A program made the translations under genes and the position numbers. DNA of 20,014 nucleotides from Verrucomicrobia bacterium UBA4286 (GTDB lineage Bacteria; Verrucomicrobiota; Kiritimatiellia; RFP12; UBA1067): NCBI GenBank assembly GCA_002395905.1, contig DGVK01000159.1:897-20910 (forward strand), given 5' to 3'. Below the pieces are notes generated by a model. It saw nothing but the letters and a program-made list of their open reading frames with translations. It ran no database searches and had not been told where the DNA came from. Below are positions 13,841 through 20,014 of the stretch, one piece after another. The number at the start of each line of letters is the position of its first letter. Position 1 is the first letter of the stretch.

Positions 13841-15512
13841 CAAGGACACGAACCCGTGCGTCGTGATCCCGACGGCAGGCGGCAAGTCTCTCTGCATAGC
13901 CGAGGTCGCCAAGGACGCGGTCGTGAAATGGCATGGACGCGTTCTCATCCTCGCCCACGTCAAGGAACTCGTCGAGCAGAACGCAGGGAAGATAAAGGCC
14001 ATCCAGCCAGACCTTCCCGTCGGCGTCTACTCCGCAGGACTGGAGTCGAGAGACGTTGAGCAACCCGTCATCGTTGCCGGCATCCAGTCCATCTACAACA
14101 AGGCCGACCTCTTCAAGCCGTTCGACCTTGTCATGATAGACGAGTGCCATCTCATACCGCCGGACGGCGAAGGACGCTACCAGACGTTCCTGAACGCCGC
14201 AAAGGAGGGAAATCCGAATGTCCGCCTCGTCGGTTGGACGGCAACGCCCTACAGGACGCAGGGCGGGCTTATCTGCAAGCCGGAGAACCTCCTGAACGAG
14301 GTGTGCTACGAGATCGGCGTCAAGGAACTCATCAACCGTGGCTACATCTCGAACATCACCGCGAGGGCGGGCAAGGTCAAGGCCGACACCGAGGGCTTGC
14401 ACATCCGAGCGGGCGAGTTCGTCGCCGAGGACGTGGAGAAGCTGATGGGCGAGGATCGTCTTGTGATGTCCGCCTGCCAGGAGATCGTGGAACTCACGAG
14501 GGAGAGGCAGGCTTGCCTCATCTTCTGCACCTCAATCGCTCACTGCAAGAAGGTTGCGGCGCAGATTGCGAAGTTCTCCGGCGAGGAGTGTGCAATCGTC
14601 ACGGGCGACACGCCCGACCTCGAACGCGAGGAGACGATCCGTCGGCTTCGCGGCGAGACGGTGAAAGCCGACCTCTTCGCGGACAAGCCGCCGCTCAAGT
14701 ACTGCTGCAATGTATCCGTGTTGACGACCGGGACGGACATTCCGCGCCTCGACACGATTGCGCTTTTGCGCCCGACGAACAGCCCAGGGCTTCTGGTGCA
14801 GATGGTCGGGCGCGGCTTCCGATTGTCGCCCGAGACCGGCAAGACCGAGTGCCTTGTGTTGGACTACGGGCGTAATATCGAGCGGCACGGTCCGATCGAC
14901 ATGATCAAGGTCAAGGAACCCGGCAAGGGCGGAGGCGGGCCGCTCGCCAAGGAGTGCCCGAATTGCCGCACAATCGTGAACCTTCCCGTCATGCTTTGCC
15001 CGACGTGCGGCTACCAATGGCCGCGCAAGGAGCCTGAGCGCAAGGCGCACGAGGCGACCGCTGCGAAGGCGGCGATTCTGTCGGGCGAGGTTACGATTGA
15101 GAAGTTCCCGGTCAAGCACGCGATCTACCAGGTGTGGGAGAAGCGCGGCGCGCCTCCCGGCTCGCCGAAGACGGTCCGTGTGACGTATGACATCGACTAC
15201 CTCACTCACTACTCGGAATGGCTCTGCCCGGAACACACCGGCTACGCCCGCAGGAAGTTCGAGAAATGGTGGCGCGAGCACGCGCATCCCGACTGCCCGA
15301 TGCCGCGCACTGCGGAGGAGGTCTGCGAGTATGAGTTCGCGGGAATGCTCCGCGAGGTCAAGGAGATAACCGTCCGATTCGTCTCCGGGCAGAAATACCC
15401 CGAGGTGACGGGCTGCGAACTCGGCGACTACGCCATCGACAGGCGTCTCGCCGAGTCAAACGAAAATAGAGAGGAGCTGTCCGATGAAGACTGGGATGAC
15501 ATTCCGTTCTGA
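13779..15512 (+). CDS. SF2 DEAD/DEAH-box helicase, RadD-like, with zinc finger
   Basis: This 577-aa helicase resembles RadD and phage relatives, which act in repair or replication restart. Motifs in order are RPYQ (5-8), Walker A PTAGGKS (31-37), DECH (121-124), TATPYR (154-159), TTGTDIP (316-322) and QMVGRGFR (341-348). A zinc ribbon follows with Cys393, Cys396, Cys407 and Cys410. The last 160 residues are variable and end in an acidic tip (ELSDEDWDDIPF), which resembles the acidic tips that bind SSB-type partners or the tails of SSB proteins. The ATG at 13779 has AGGAGG eight bases ahead and lies within rusA. The following small gene overlaps its end by 29 bases. The unwinding substrate is not known. 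Confidence 0.9.
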   Translation: MYDLRPYQSDAVKAVYDHLRDKDTNPCVVIPTAGGKSLCIAEVAKDAVVKWHGRVLILAHVKELVEQNAGKIKAIQPDLPVGVYSAGLESRDVEQPVIVAGIQSIYNKADLFKPFDLVMIDECHLIPPDGEGRYQTFLNAAKEGNPNVRLVGWTATPYRTQGGLICKPENLLNEVCYEIGVKELINRGYISNITARAGKVKADTEGLHIRAGEFVAEDVEKLMGEDRLVMSACQEIVELTRERQACLIFCTSIAHCKKVAAQIAKFSGEECAIVTGDTPDLEREETIRRLRGETVKADLFADKPPLKYCCNVSVLTTGTDIPRLDTIALLRPTNSPGLLVQMVGRGFRLSPETGKTECLVLDYGRNIERHGPIDMIKVKEPGKGGGGPLAKECPNCRTIVNLPVMLCPTCGYQWPRKEPERKAHEATAAKAAILSGEVTIEKFPVKHAIYQVWEKRGAPPGSPKTVRVTYDIDYLTHYSEWLCPEHTGYARRKFEKWWREHAHPDCPMPRTAEEVCEYEFAGMLREVKEITVRFVSGQKYPEVTGCELGDYAIDRRLAESNENREELSDEDWDDIPF

Positions 15513-15711
15513 CGACGAATACTGGGCTTGGCTGGACAGGCAGATCCGCTGGCGCGAGAAAATGTACAAGGCGGCGAGGTACGCCGCCCTGTTCGCGTTC
15601 GGAACCCTACTTGTGTTCGCCATGCTGTACTTCGGCGTCCGCAACATGGGCGAGAGGCACTACGACCCGTGGCAGAACGCAATCCACAACGTCCGCTCAC
15701 AGAGCGGATGA
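15484..15711 (+). CDS. Small single-pass membrane protein
   Basis: This 75-aa protein is not a known family to me. Residues 1-31 are charged with several aromatic residues (EYWAWLDRQIRWREKMYK), residues 32-52 (ARYAALFAFGTLLVFAMLY) form one clear membrane helix, and residues 53-75 are polar. Positive charges before the helix suggest the N-terminus stays in the cytosol. AGGAG is seven bases ahead of the ATG at 15484, which overlaps the helicase end by 29 bases. Its place between helicase and primase genes raises a possible role in anchoring replication to the membrane, though small membrane proteins in phage early regions can also modify the host. That is inference only. Confidence 0.72.
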   Translation: MKTGMTFRSDDEYWAWLDRQIRWREKMYKAARYAALFAFGTLLVFAMLYFGVRNMGERHYDPWQNAIHNVRSQSG

Positions 15712-15742
15712 CATAACCACACAAAAAAGTAAAGGAGGCCGC

Positions 15743-17848
15743 ATGGCTACAATACCCGTCGCAACGGCAATGGCGTATCTTGCCGCAGGCCTCTCGTGCC
15801 TTCCCGCAGCAAAGGCGAAGAAACGTCCCTCGATAGGCGGCTGGAAAACATGGCAGACACGGCTCCCGACGAGGGTCGAGGTCAAGGCGTGGTTTTCCAA
15901 CCCGCATGACGCGATATGTGTGGTTTCGGGGAATGTCTCCGGGAATCTGGAGTGCATGGACTTCGACCAGCACGGCGAGCTCTTCGCCGCGTGGATGGAC
16001 AAGATAGACACGGAACTCCTGGCGAAACTCGTCATCGAGCAGACCCCGAGCGGCGGCTACCATGTGTTCTACCGCTCGGACGAGCCGGTGGACGGCAACC
16101 TGAAGCTGGCACGCGGCATCCGCGACGGCAAGGAGAAGACGCTTATCGAGACCCGTGGCGAGGGAGGCCTCTTCCTCTGCGCTCCCACCGAGGGCTACAC
16201 GCTCCAGCAAGGCGACTTCGCCAATCTCGCGGTTATACCGCCCGATGCGCGGAAAGCCCTCCTGGACGCCGCACGTTCGCTCGACGAACTCCCTGCGGCA
16301 AACTGCCCGCCCGTCCCCGCCGGAGGCGAGACGGGCGGTTTTCGCGCGGTTTGCGGCGAAGCCCGCGACAACGACCGCTGGGAGCAGTTTCCCGGCGACG
16401 ACTACAACGAACGCGGCGACTTCCGCGCCCTCTTGAAATACTACGGCTGGCAGTACGTCCGCACACGGCCAGACCGGAACGAAGACTGGACACGCCCCGG
16501 CAAAGACCCGAAAAGCGGCATATCCGCAACGCTCAAGGACGGGTGCTTCTATGTGTTTTCGTCGAACGCCGCCCCGTTCGAGCCGCAGATAAAGTACAGC
16601 CCGTTCGCCATCTACGCGACGCTCTGCCACCACGGCGACTTCACCGCCGCCGCAGGCGACCTCGCCAAACAAGGCTTCGGCAAGGCGCGCTACGTCGCAA
16701 ACGAGGTGACCTTCAACCTGAACGGCGAGAAAGTCACCGTGGCGATGCCGGAGAACCCCGCCATGAGGAAGAAGCGGCGCACACTGGAGGAGCTGGACGA
16801 GGAGTTCCCCGAACTCCACAAACCGCTGATACACGGACTTCTGAGGGAAGGAGAGACTATGAACGTAATCGCCGCGCCGAAGACGGGCAAGAGCTGGCTC
16901 GTCATGAACCTCGCCCTTGCCATCGCGCTCGGCAGGGACTGGATGGGCTTCCCCTGCGAACAGGGCAAGGTTCTCATCATCGACAACGAGCTGCATCCGA
17001 ACACGACCGCATACCGCTTCCGCTCAATGCTCGCGAAACTGGGCATCCCCCGCAGCGCGGTAAACCCGTTCCTGCACATCGAGAACCAGCGAGGGATGCT
17101 TGAAACGATCCAGAGCCTCTCGGCGCAGATAGAGGAGCTGAGGAAGGAGGACTACAAGCTCATCATCATCGACGCGTTCTACCGCGCTGTGCCGCAGGGC
17201 ACGAACGAGAACGACAACGGCTCGATAACCGCCCTCTACAACCTCCTCGACCGCTACGCGGGCACCCTGAACAGCGCCTTCGCCCTCATCCACCACACGT
17301 CCAAGGGGAATCAGTCGCAGAAGTCGGTGACGGACGTGGGAGCTGGCGCGGGAGCGCAGTCCCGCGCCGCCGACACGCACCTCGTCCTCCGCCCACACAA
17401 GGAAAAAGGCGTCATTGCGGTCGACTGCGCTGTCAGGTCGTTCGCCCCGATCCGCCCGTTCTGCCTGCGGTTCGACTGGCCCGTCTGGTATCGGGACGAC
17501 GACCTCAACCCGGAGGATCTGGAGGGCAAGGCGGAGGCGAGGCCGCACCGCAAGACCGCCGAGGAGATTGTGGACGAGATCGAGGCACTCGCCCTGAAGC
17601 TGCCGGAGCTTGTGGAGCCTGACAATCTGCGGCCGACGAAGTTGTTTGTGGTCGAGATCATGAAGCGCTACGGCTGTTCGAGGGATACGGCGAGAGACGC
17701 TCTGAGCCGCGCCCTCGCGGATGGAACATTGCTTGCGGAGCGCCGGAAGAACATGCCCGTCGCCCTGCGCGGGGCGAAGTTCGTTGTCACGCCGGAACTA
17801 TCCGAGTCGGATTGCATGGAGGAGGTGGATGATGGTAGCGCGGAGTGA
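15743..17848 (+). CDS. Prim-pol primase fused to a RepA-like hexameric helicase (AAA_25)
   Basis: This 701-aa protein joins priming and unwinding. Residues about 5-170 form a primase-polymerase domain: MDFDQ supplies the metal-binding pair Asp73 and Asp75, and TPSGGYHVFY (101-110) supplies His107. Residues about 225-315 hold a primase-associated segment with WTRPGKDPKSG (249-259). Residues about 355-565 are a RepA/AAA_25 ATPase with Walker A APKTGKSW (378-385), Walker B IIIDA (474-478) and HHTSKG (517-522). Residues about 610-690 look like a winged helix (RYGCSRDTARDALSRALADG). AAAGGAGG at 15731-15738 fixes the start. It likely initiates element replication; the repeat-rich stretch starting at its 3' end is a candidate target. 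Prim-pol/helicase fusions of this type occur in phages and plasmids. Confidence 0.9.
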   Translation: MATIPVATAMAYLAAGLSCLPAAKAKKRPSIGGWKTWQTRLPTRVEVKAWFSNPHDAICVVSGNVSGNLECMDFDQHGELFAAWMDKIDTELLAKLVIEQTPSGGYHVFYRSDEPVDGNLKLARGIRDGKEKTLIETRGEGGLFLCAPTEGYTLQQGDFANLAVIPPDARKALLDAARSLDELPAANCPPVPAGGETGGFRAVCGEARDNDRWEQFPGDDYNERGDFRALLKYYGWQYVRTRPDRNEDWTRPGKDPKSGISATLKDGCFYVFSSNAAPFEPQIKYSPFAIYATLCHHGDFTAAAGDLAKQGFGKARYVANEVTFNLNGEKVTVAMPENPAMRKKRRTLEELDEEFPELHKPLIHGLLREGETMNVIAAPKTGKSWLVMNLALAIALGRDWMGFPCEQGKVLIIDNELHPNTTAYRFRSMLAKLGIPRSAVNPFLHIENQRGMLETIQSLSAQIEELRKEDYKLIIIDAFYRAVPQGTNENDNGSITALYNLLDRYAGTLNSAFALIHHTSKGNQSQKSVTDVGAGAGAQSRAADTHLVLRPHKEKGVIAVDCAVRSFAPIRPFCLRFDWPVWYRDDDLNPEDLEGKAEARPHRKTAEEIVDEIEALALKLPELVEPDNLRPTKLFVVEIMKRYGCSRDTARDALSRALADGTLLAERRKNMPVALRGAKFVVTPELSESDCMEEVDDGSAE

Positions 17849-18104
17849 AAATAACGCCGCACGACCATACCAAAACCAGGTCGCGCGAGGTCGCGCGGAA
17901 TCACGCCGCGCGACCTGCAAAAAAATCATCCGAAAGGCCCCCGGCAGAGGTCGGGAACGGGGGCTTGGTAGGTAGCGCGGCGGGGGCTTACTACGTAAAA
18001 GCCCCGCCGCACGACCTACAGCCCCCGTCCCTCGTCCGCCCTCTGCATACGGCCAGACGGACGGGAAAAACGACAAATCCCCGCGCGACCTGCCGCGCGA
18101 CCTG
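17833..18104 (+). repeat. Iteron-like array of a 10-bp motif (CGCGCGACCT), candidate origin or operator
   Basis: The motif CGCGCGACCT occurs exactly at 17907-17916, 18082-18091 and 18094-18103. It occurs in reverse orientation at 17878-17887 and 17888-17897, in tandem with 10-bp period. Near copies are at 17857-17866 and 18008-18017 (forward) and 17833-17842 and 17970-17979 (reverse). Two exact pairs thus flank a central hairpin in opposite orientation. Its position between two RepA-like ATPase genes suits a replication origin or a repressor array. The first near copy lies in the primase coding end. Confidence 0.8.
17957..18028 (+). other. Long hairpin in the centre of the repeat array
   Basis: ACGGGGGCT (17957-17965) pairs with AGCCCCCGT (18020-18028), GTAGGT (17968-17973) with ACCTAC (18014-18019), and GCGGCGGGG (17977-17985) with CCCCGCCGC (18002-18010), then a few more pairs around a TACGTA-containing loop. 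GCCCCCG at 17937-17943 can also pair with CGGGGGC (17958-17964), giving a rival smaller hairpin. There is no T run, so it is not a standard terminator. It could be an origin hairpin or a switchable leader for the gene at 18132. Confidence 0.75.
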
Positions 18105-18131
18105 AAACACCAAAACGAAAGGAACCCAGAC

Positions 18132-18869
18132 ATGGAAATCCCAAGACCCAAATCCCTGCGCGAACTCGTCAGCGAAAACCGCGACAGCCGCAAGTCCGTC
18201 GTTGACGGACTTCTCCGCCCAGGCGAAACCCTGAACATAATCGCGCCTCCCGGAACGGGCAAGAGCAGACTCGCCCTCGCACTTGCCGTCTCCGTCGCTG
18301 CGGGCATCCCCTGGATAGGACGCCGTTGCGAACGGGGCAAAGTCCTCGTCGTAAGCACAGACCTGTCGGAGAGAATGCTCACGGAGCGGATGAGCCGCGA
18401 ACTTGAAAGGCTCCGTCCCGGCGACAGGGAAGCCGCCCTCGCAAACATCGACCTCCTCGACATGAGCCGTGCGGAAAGGCTGTCCGCACCTATCGAACGT
18501 TGCCTCAATCTTGCGGATGCCAAGGGCTATAGCCTCATCGTCGTGGATTCCCTCAACGGCCTGACGGCGGACGAGGCCGGGACTGAACGACGCGGCGAGG
18601 CGTTGGCAGTCCACGACGCAATCGACGAGTTCGCGGCGGAAAAGAACAGCGCGTTCGTTCTCGTCCAGCACAAGACAACGGAAAGAACTGCTGACATCAT
18701 CGACGACCTCGCCTCTGCGTGGACTGCGATTGCCGCCGACAGCAACCTCGTCCTTCTGCCCGCTACAGGCAATGACGAATGCAGGTTTTGCGTGACGACG
18801 CGTTCTTTCGACGATGCGCCTCTTCAGACGCTCCGCCGCGCCCTCTGGCGGATGCTGCGGGCCAAGTAG
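18132..18869 (+). CDS. Second RepA-like ATPase (AAA_25), paralogue of the primase helicase domain
   Basis: This 245-aa protein is a stand-alone RecA-fold ATPase. Walker A is APPGTGKSR (38-46), Walker B is LIVVDS (134-139), and QHK (179-181) sits at the sensor position. Its start, VVDGLLRPGETLNIIAP (23-39), closely matches the helicase part of the upstream primase (IHGLLREGETMNVIAAP), and GKVLVVSTDLSE parallels GKVLIIDNELHP. The two were probably derived by duplication. It lacks a primase domain and the C-terminal winged helix. AAAGGAA is ahead of the ATG at 18132. It may form mixed or separate rings loading at the repeat array, or act as a helicase loader; these are inferences. Confidence 0.85.
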   Translation: MEIPRPKSLRELVSENRDSRKSVVDGLLRPGETLNIIAPPGTGKSRLALALAVSVAAGIPWIGRRCERGKVLVVSTDLSERMLTERMSRELERLRPGDREAALANIDLLDMSRAERLSAPIERCLNLADAKGYSLIVVDSLNGLTADEAGTERRGEALAVHDAIDEFAAEKNSAFVLVQHKTTERTADIIDDLASAWTAIAADSNLVLLPATGNDECRFCVTTRSFDDAPLQTLRRALWRMLRAK

Positions 18870-19163
18870 TAAAAGCGCCGGCCGCCTCGGGAAACGAAAA
18901 CCGTTGGGGGAAAGGCCCCAAAAGCACCCGAGGCGGCCGACGCGGGACAGTATGCCATAACCGGCGAGGAGAAGTCAACGGCCAAAAGCGAGAGAAAATC
19001 CCCACTGGGCGGCGGGATTCGACTCGCCTGGGGCGGGTGGGACGTTATGTCCCACCGAGGCCACGGTTCCTCCCTGAACCCCCTCAAAAGGCAGGGCGCG
19101 GGAAGGAGCCAGGCTCCAGGGCAGACTTTCTTTCACTGACGTAATTTTTCAAGGAGGCCATAA
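18870..19163 (+). other. Structured non-coding region before the methyltransferase (candidate RNA or DNA element)
   Basis: No gene is convincing here. Structures in order are as follows. A 13-bp perfect stem (18879-18891 with 18927-18939) extends past one mismatch to 18875/18943 and encloses TTGGGG/CCCCAA (18904-18909, 18916-18921). GGTGGGAC/GTCCCACC (19036-19043, 19049-19056) forms an 8-bp perfect hairpin. GGTTC/GAACC (19065-19069, 19076-19080) and GGAGC/GCTCC (19105-19109, 19113-19117) form smaller ones. The methyltransferase ribosome site follows at 19151. The first stem has no T run, so the region is not simply a terminator. It could be a structured leader RNA, an independent small RNA or a DNA site. 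Confidence 0.65.
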
Positions 19164-20014
19164 ATGCCAACAAAACAAAGGGAATTGACCTATGCGACTG
19201 TATGTAGCGGGATCGAGTGCATGAGCGCGGCGGTTGCGCCGCTGGGCGGGTGGAAACCGGTGTTCTTCAGCGAGATCGAGCCGTTCCCGTGTTCGCTACT
19301 AGCGCACCGCTACCCCACCGTCCCCAACCTCGGGGACATGACGAAAATCAGGGCCGAGATAATCGGCGACGAGAAATGGAGGATCACGAATGGAACAGAT
19401 GTCATTGAACTTGCCGGGCGTCTCGATGTCCTCGCCGGCGGGACGCCGTGCCAGGACGTCTCGGTCGCGGGAAAGAGGAAAGGCATGGCGGAAGGCAGCG
19501 GCACCCGCAGCTCCCTTGCCTTCCACTTTGCGCGACTTTGTCGTGAGCTACAACCTCGATGGGTCGTATGGGAGAACGTGCCGGGAGTTCTCACCAGCAA
19601 CGGAGGGCGCGACTTCGCGCACTTCGTCCGCTCGATTGGGGAATGCGGGTATTCTCTTGCCTACAGGACTCTGGACGCTCAATGGGTGCGAGTGGACGGG
19701 CTGCCCAGAGCGGTTCCGCAGCGGCGACGCAGGGTTTGGCTCGTCTGTATGCGGACTGTCGGACATACTGGAGACGGTTGGCGAGCACCTGCGGAAATAC
19801 TGTTTGAGCCTCAAGGCGTGCGCGGGGATACTCCGCCGCGCCGCGTCACGGGGCAAGGATTTACCCGCCCGCCTAAAGACGGCTCTCGTTGCGCAGATAG
19901 CCCGCTTCCGACGAACTCAAACGGCGGCGACGTGATGCCCGCCCTGACCGCCCGCGACCTTGAGGCAAGACTGACGGGGCAGGCGGAAAAGAGCGGCGGC
20001 TACGTCGTCCAGCC
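19164..20014 (+). CDS. DNA (cytosine-5) methyltransferase, 3' end beyond window
   Basis: The frame is open from the ATG at 19164 to the window edge (283 codons), so the gene is partial. AAGGAGG (19151-19157) lies six bases ahead. C5-methyltransferase motifs are in order: motif I variant VCSGIECMSAA (13-23), motif II SEIEP (36-40), motif IV GGTPCQDVSVAGKRKG (92-107) with catalytic Cys96, ENVPG (137-141) and PQRRRRVW (185-192). Motif I begins CSGIE where many family members have FAGxGG or FSGIGG. The target recognition part begins near 200, and VMPALTARD (257-265) may lead toward motif IX. It probably methylates element DNA to escape host restriction; no partner nuclease is visible before the edge. 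Confidence 0.93.
   Translation, partial: MPTKQRELTYATVCSGIECMSAAVAPLGGWKPVFFSEIEPFPCSLLAHRYPTVPNLGDMTKIRAEIIGDEKWRITNGTDVIELAGRLDVLAGGTPCQDVSVAGKRKGMAEGSGTRSSLAFHFARLCRELQPRWVVWENVPGVLTSNGGRDFAHFVRSIGECGYSLAYRTLDAQWVRVDGLPRAVPQRRRRVWLVCMRTVGHTGDGWRAPAEILFEPQGVRGDTPPRRVTGQGFTRPPKDGSRCADSPLPTNSNGGDVMPALTARDLEARLTGQAEKSGGYVVQ

Larger units (their letters stand above)
2652..20014. mobile_element. Integrated prophage-like element (left part; right end outside window)
   Basis: From just after the tRNA-Phe terminator, gene content changes from housekeeping to a serine recombinase module, an unrecognised cargo operon and a phage-type recombination/replication operon that runs off the window. The recombinase module is at the edge and reads toward it, as in many integrated elements. 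The left boundary is inferred to lie between 2652 and 2990; no att core could be read because the right end is absent. Capsid, terminase or tail genes are not seen, so it may be a prophage or another integrative element using phage-type replication genes. Confidence 0.72.

Noticed and set aside
17833..18104. CRISPR array
   Set aside because: The repeats are 10 bp, in both orientations and irregularly spaced, with no uniform spacers or cas genes.
19011..19028. A T-arm-like segment (GGCG, ATTCGACT, CGCC) suggesting a tRNA
   Set aside because: No acceptor or anticodon arm could be built around it on either strand.
18779..19144. A 121-codon frame across the structured spacer
   Set aside because: It starts inside the second ATPase gene in another frame, has no ribosome site and low-complexity composition; hairpins explain the region better.

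Overview
The window joins a short stretch of chromosomal housekeeping DNA (1 to about 2650) to the left part of an integrated, prophage-like element (about 2652 to beyond 20014). The DNA is GC-rich with strong GGAGG-type ribosome binding sites. The host cannot be named from this window. The integrase cassette (serine recombinase, DUF2924, small HTH protein) is common in Alphaproteobacteria, and similar islands occur in gut-type Verrucomicrobiota/Kiritimatiellota/Lentisphaerota genomes. I lean weakly to the latter group.

Region 1 (43-2651): a tight operon eda-prs-pth (KDPG aldolase, PRPP synthetase, peptidyl-tRNA hydrolase), then a tRNA array Gly(GCC)-Lys(CTT)-Phe(GAA) with encoded CCA ends, its own extended -10 promoter and a clean intrinsic terminator.

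Region 2 (2652-6640, minus strand): the integration module. In transcription order it holds a 60-aa protein, a 352-aa sigma-factor-like protein, a DUF2924 protein, a large serine recombinase and a ParB/HTH-like small protein. Genes overlap or nearly touch at every junction. The module reads toward the element edge.

Region 3 (6637-11135, minus strand): a three-gene cargo operon of an AAA ATPase of the DUF4143 family and two long proteins I do not recognise (461 and 554 aa). Its promoter has consensus -35 and -10 boxes, lies among two 19-bp direct repeats 75 bp apart, and the operon ends at a strong terminator. This is the best candidate for an undescribed accessory system.

Region 4 (11270-20014, plus strand): a phage-type early operon. 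It encodes a PD-(D/E)XK exonuclease (DUF3799), a Sak4-like RecA-fold ATPase, a DUF669 protein, a RusA resolvase, a RadD-like SF2 helicase, a small membrane protein, a prim-pol/RepA-helicase fusion, a second RepA-like ATPase and the start of a C5-cytosine DNA methyltransferase. Two intrinsic terminators interrupt the operon between co-directional genes, which suggests antitermination or attenuation. Two compact non-coding stretches stand out. One (17833-18104) holds about nine copies of a 10-bp motif around a long hairpin and is a candidate replication origin or operator array. The other (18870-19163) holds a row of strong hairpins just ahead of the methyltransferase.

Functional reading: exonuclease, annealing ATPase, DUF669 and resolvase form a recombination set; the primase-helicase, second ATPase, SF2 helicase and repeat array form a replication set; the methyltransferase probably protects element DNA. 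No structural phage genes are visible, so prophage versus another integrative element is not settled inside the window.
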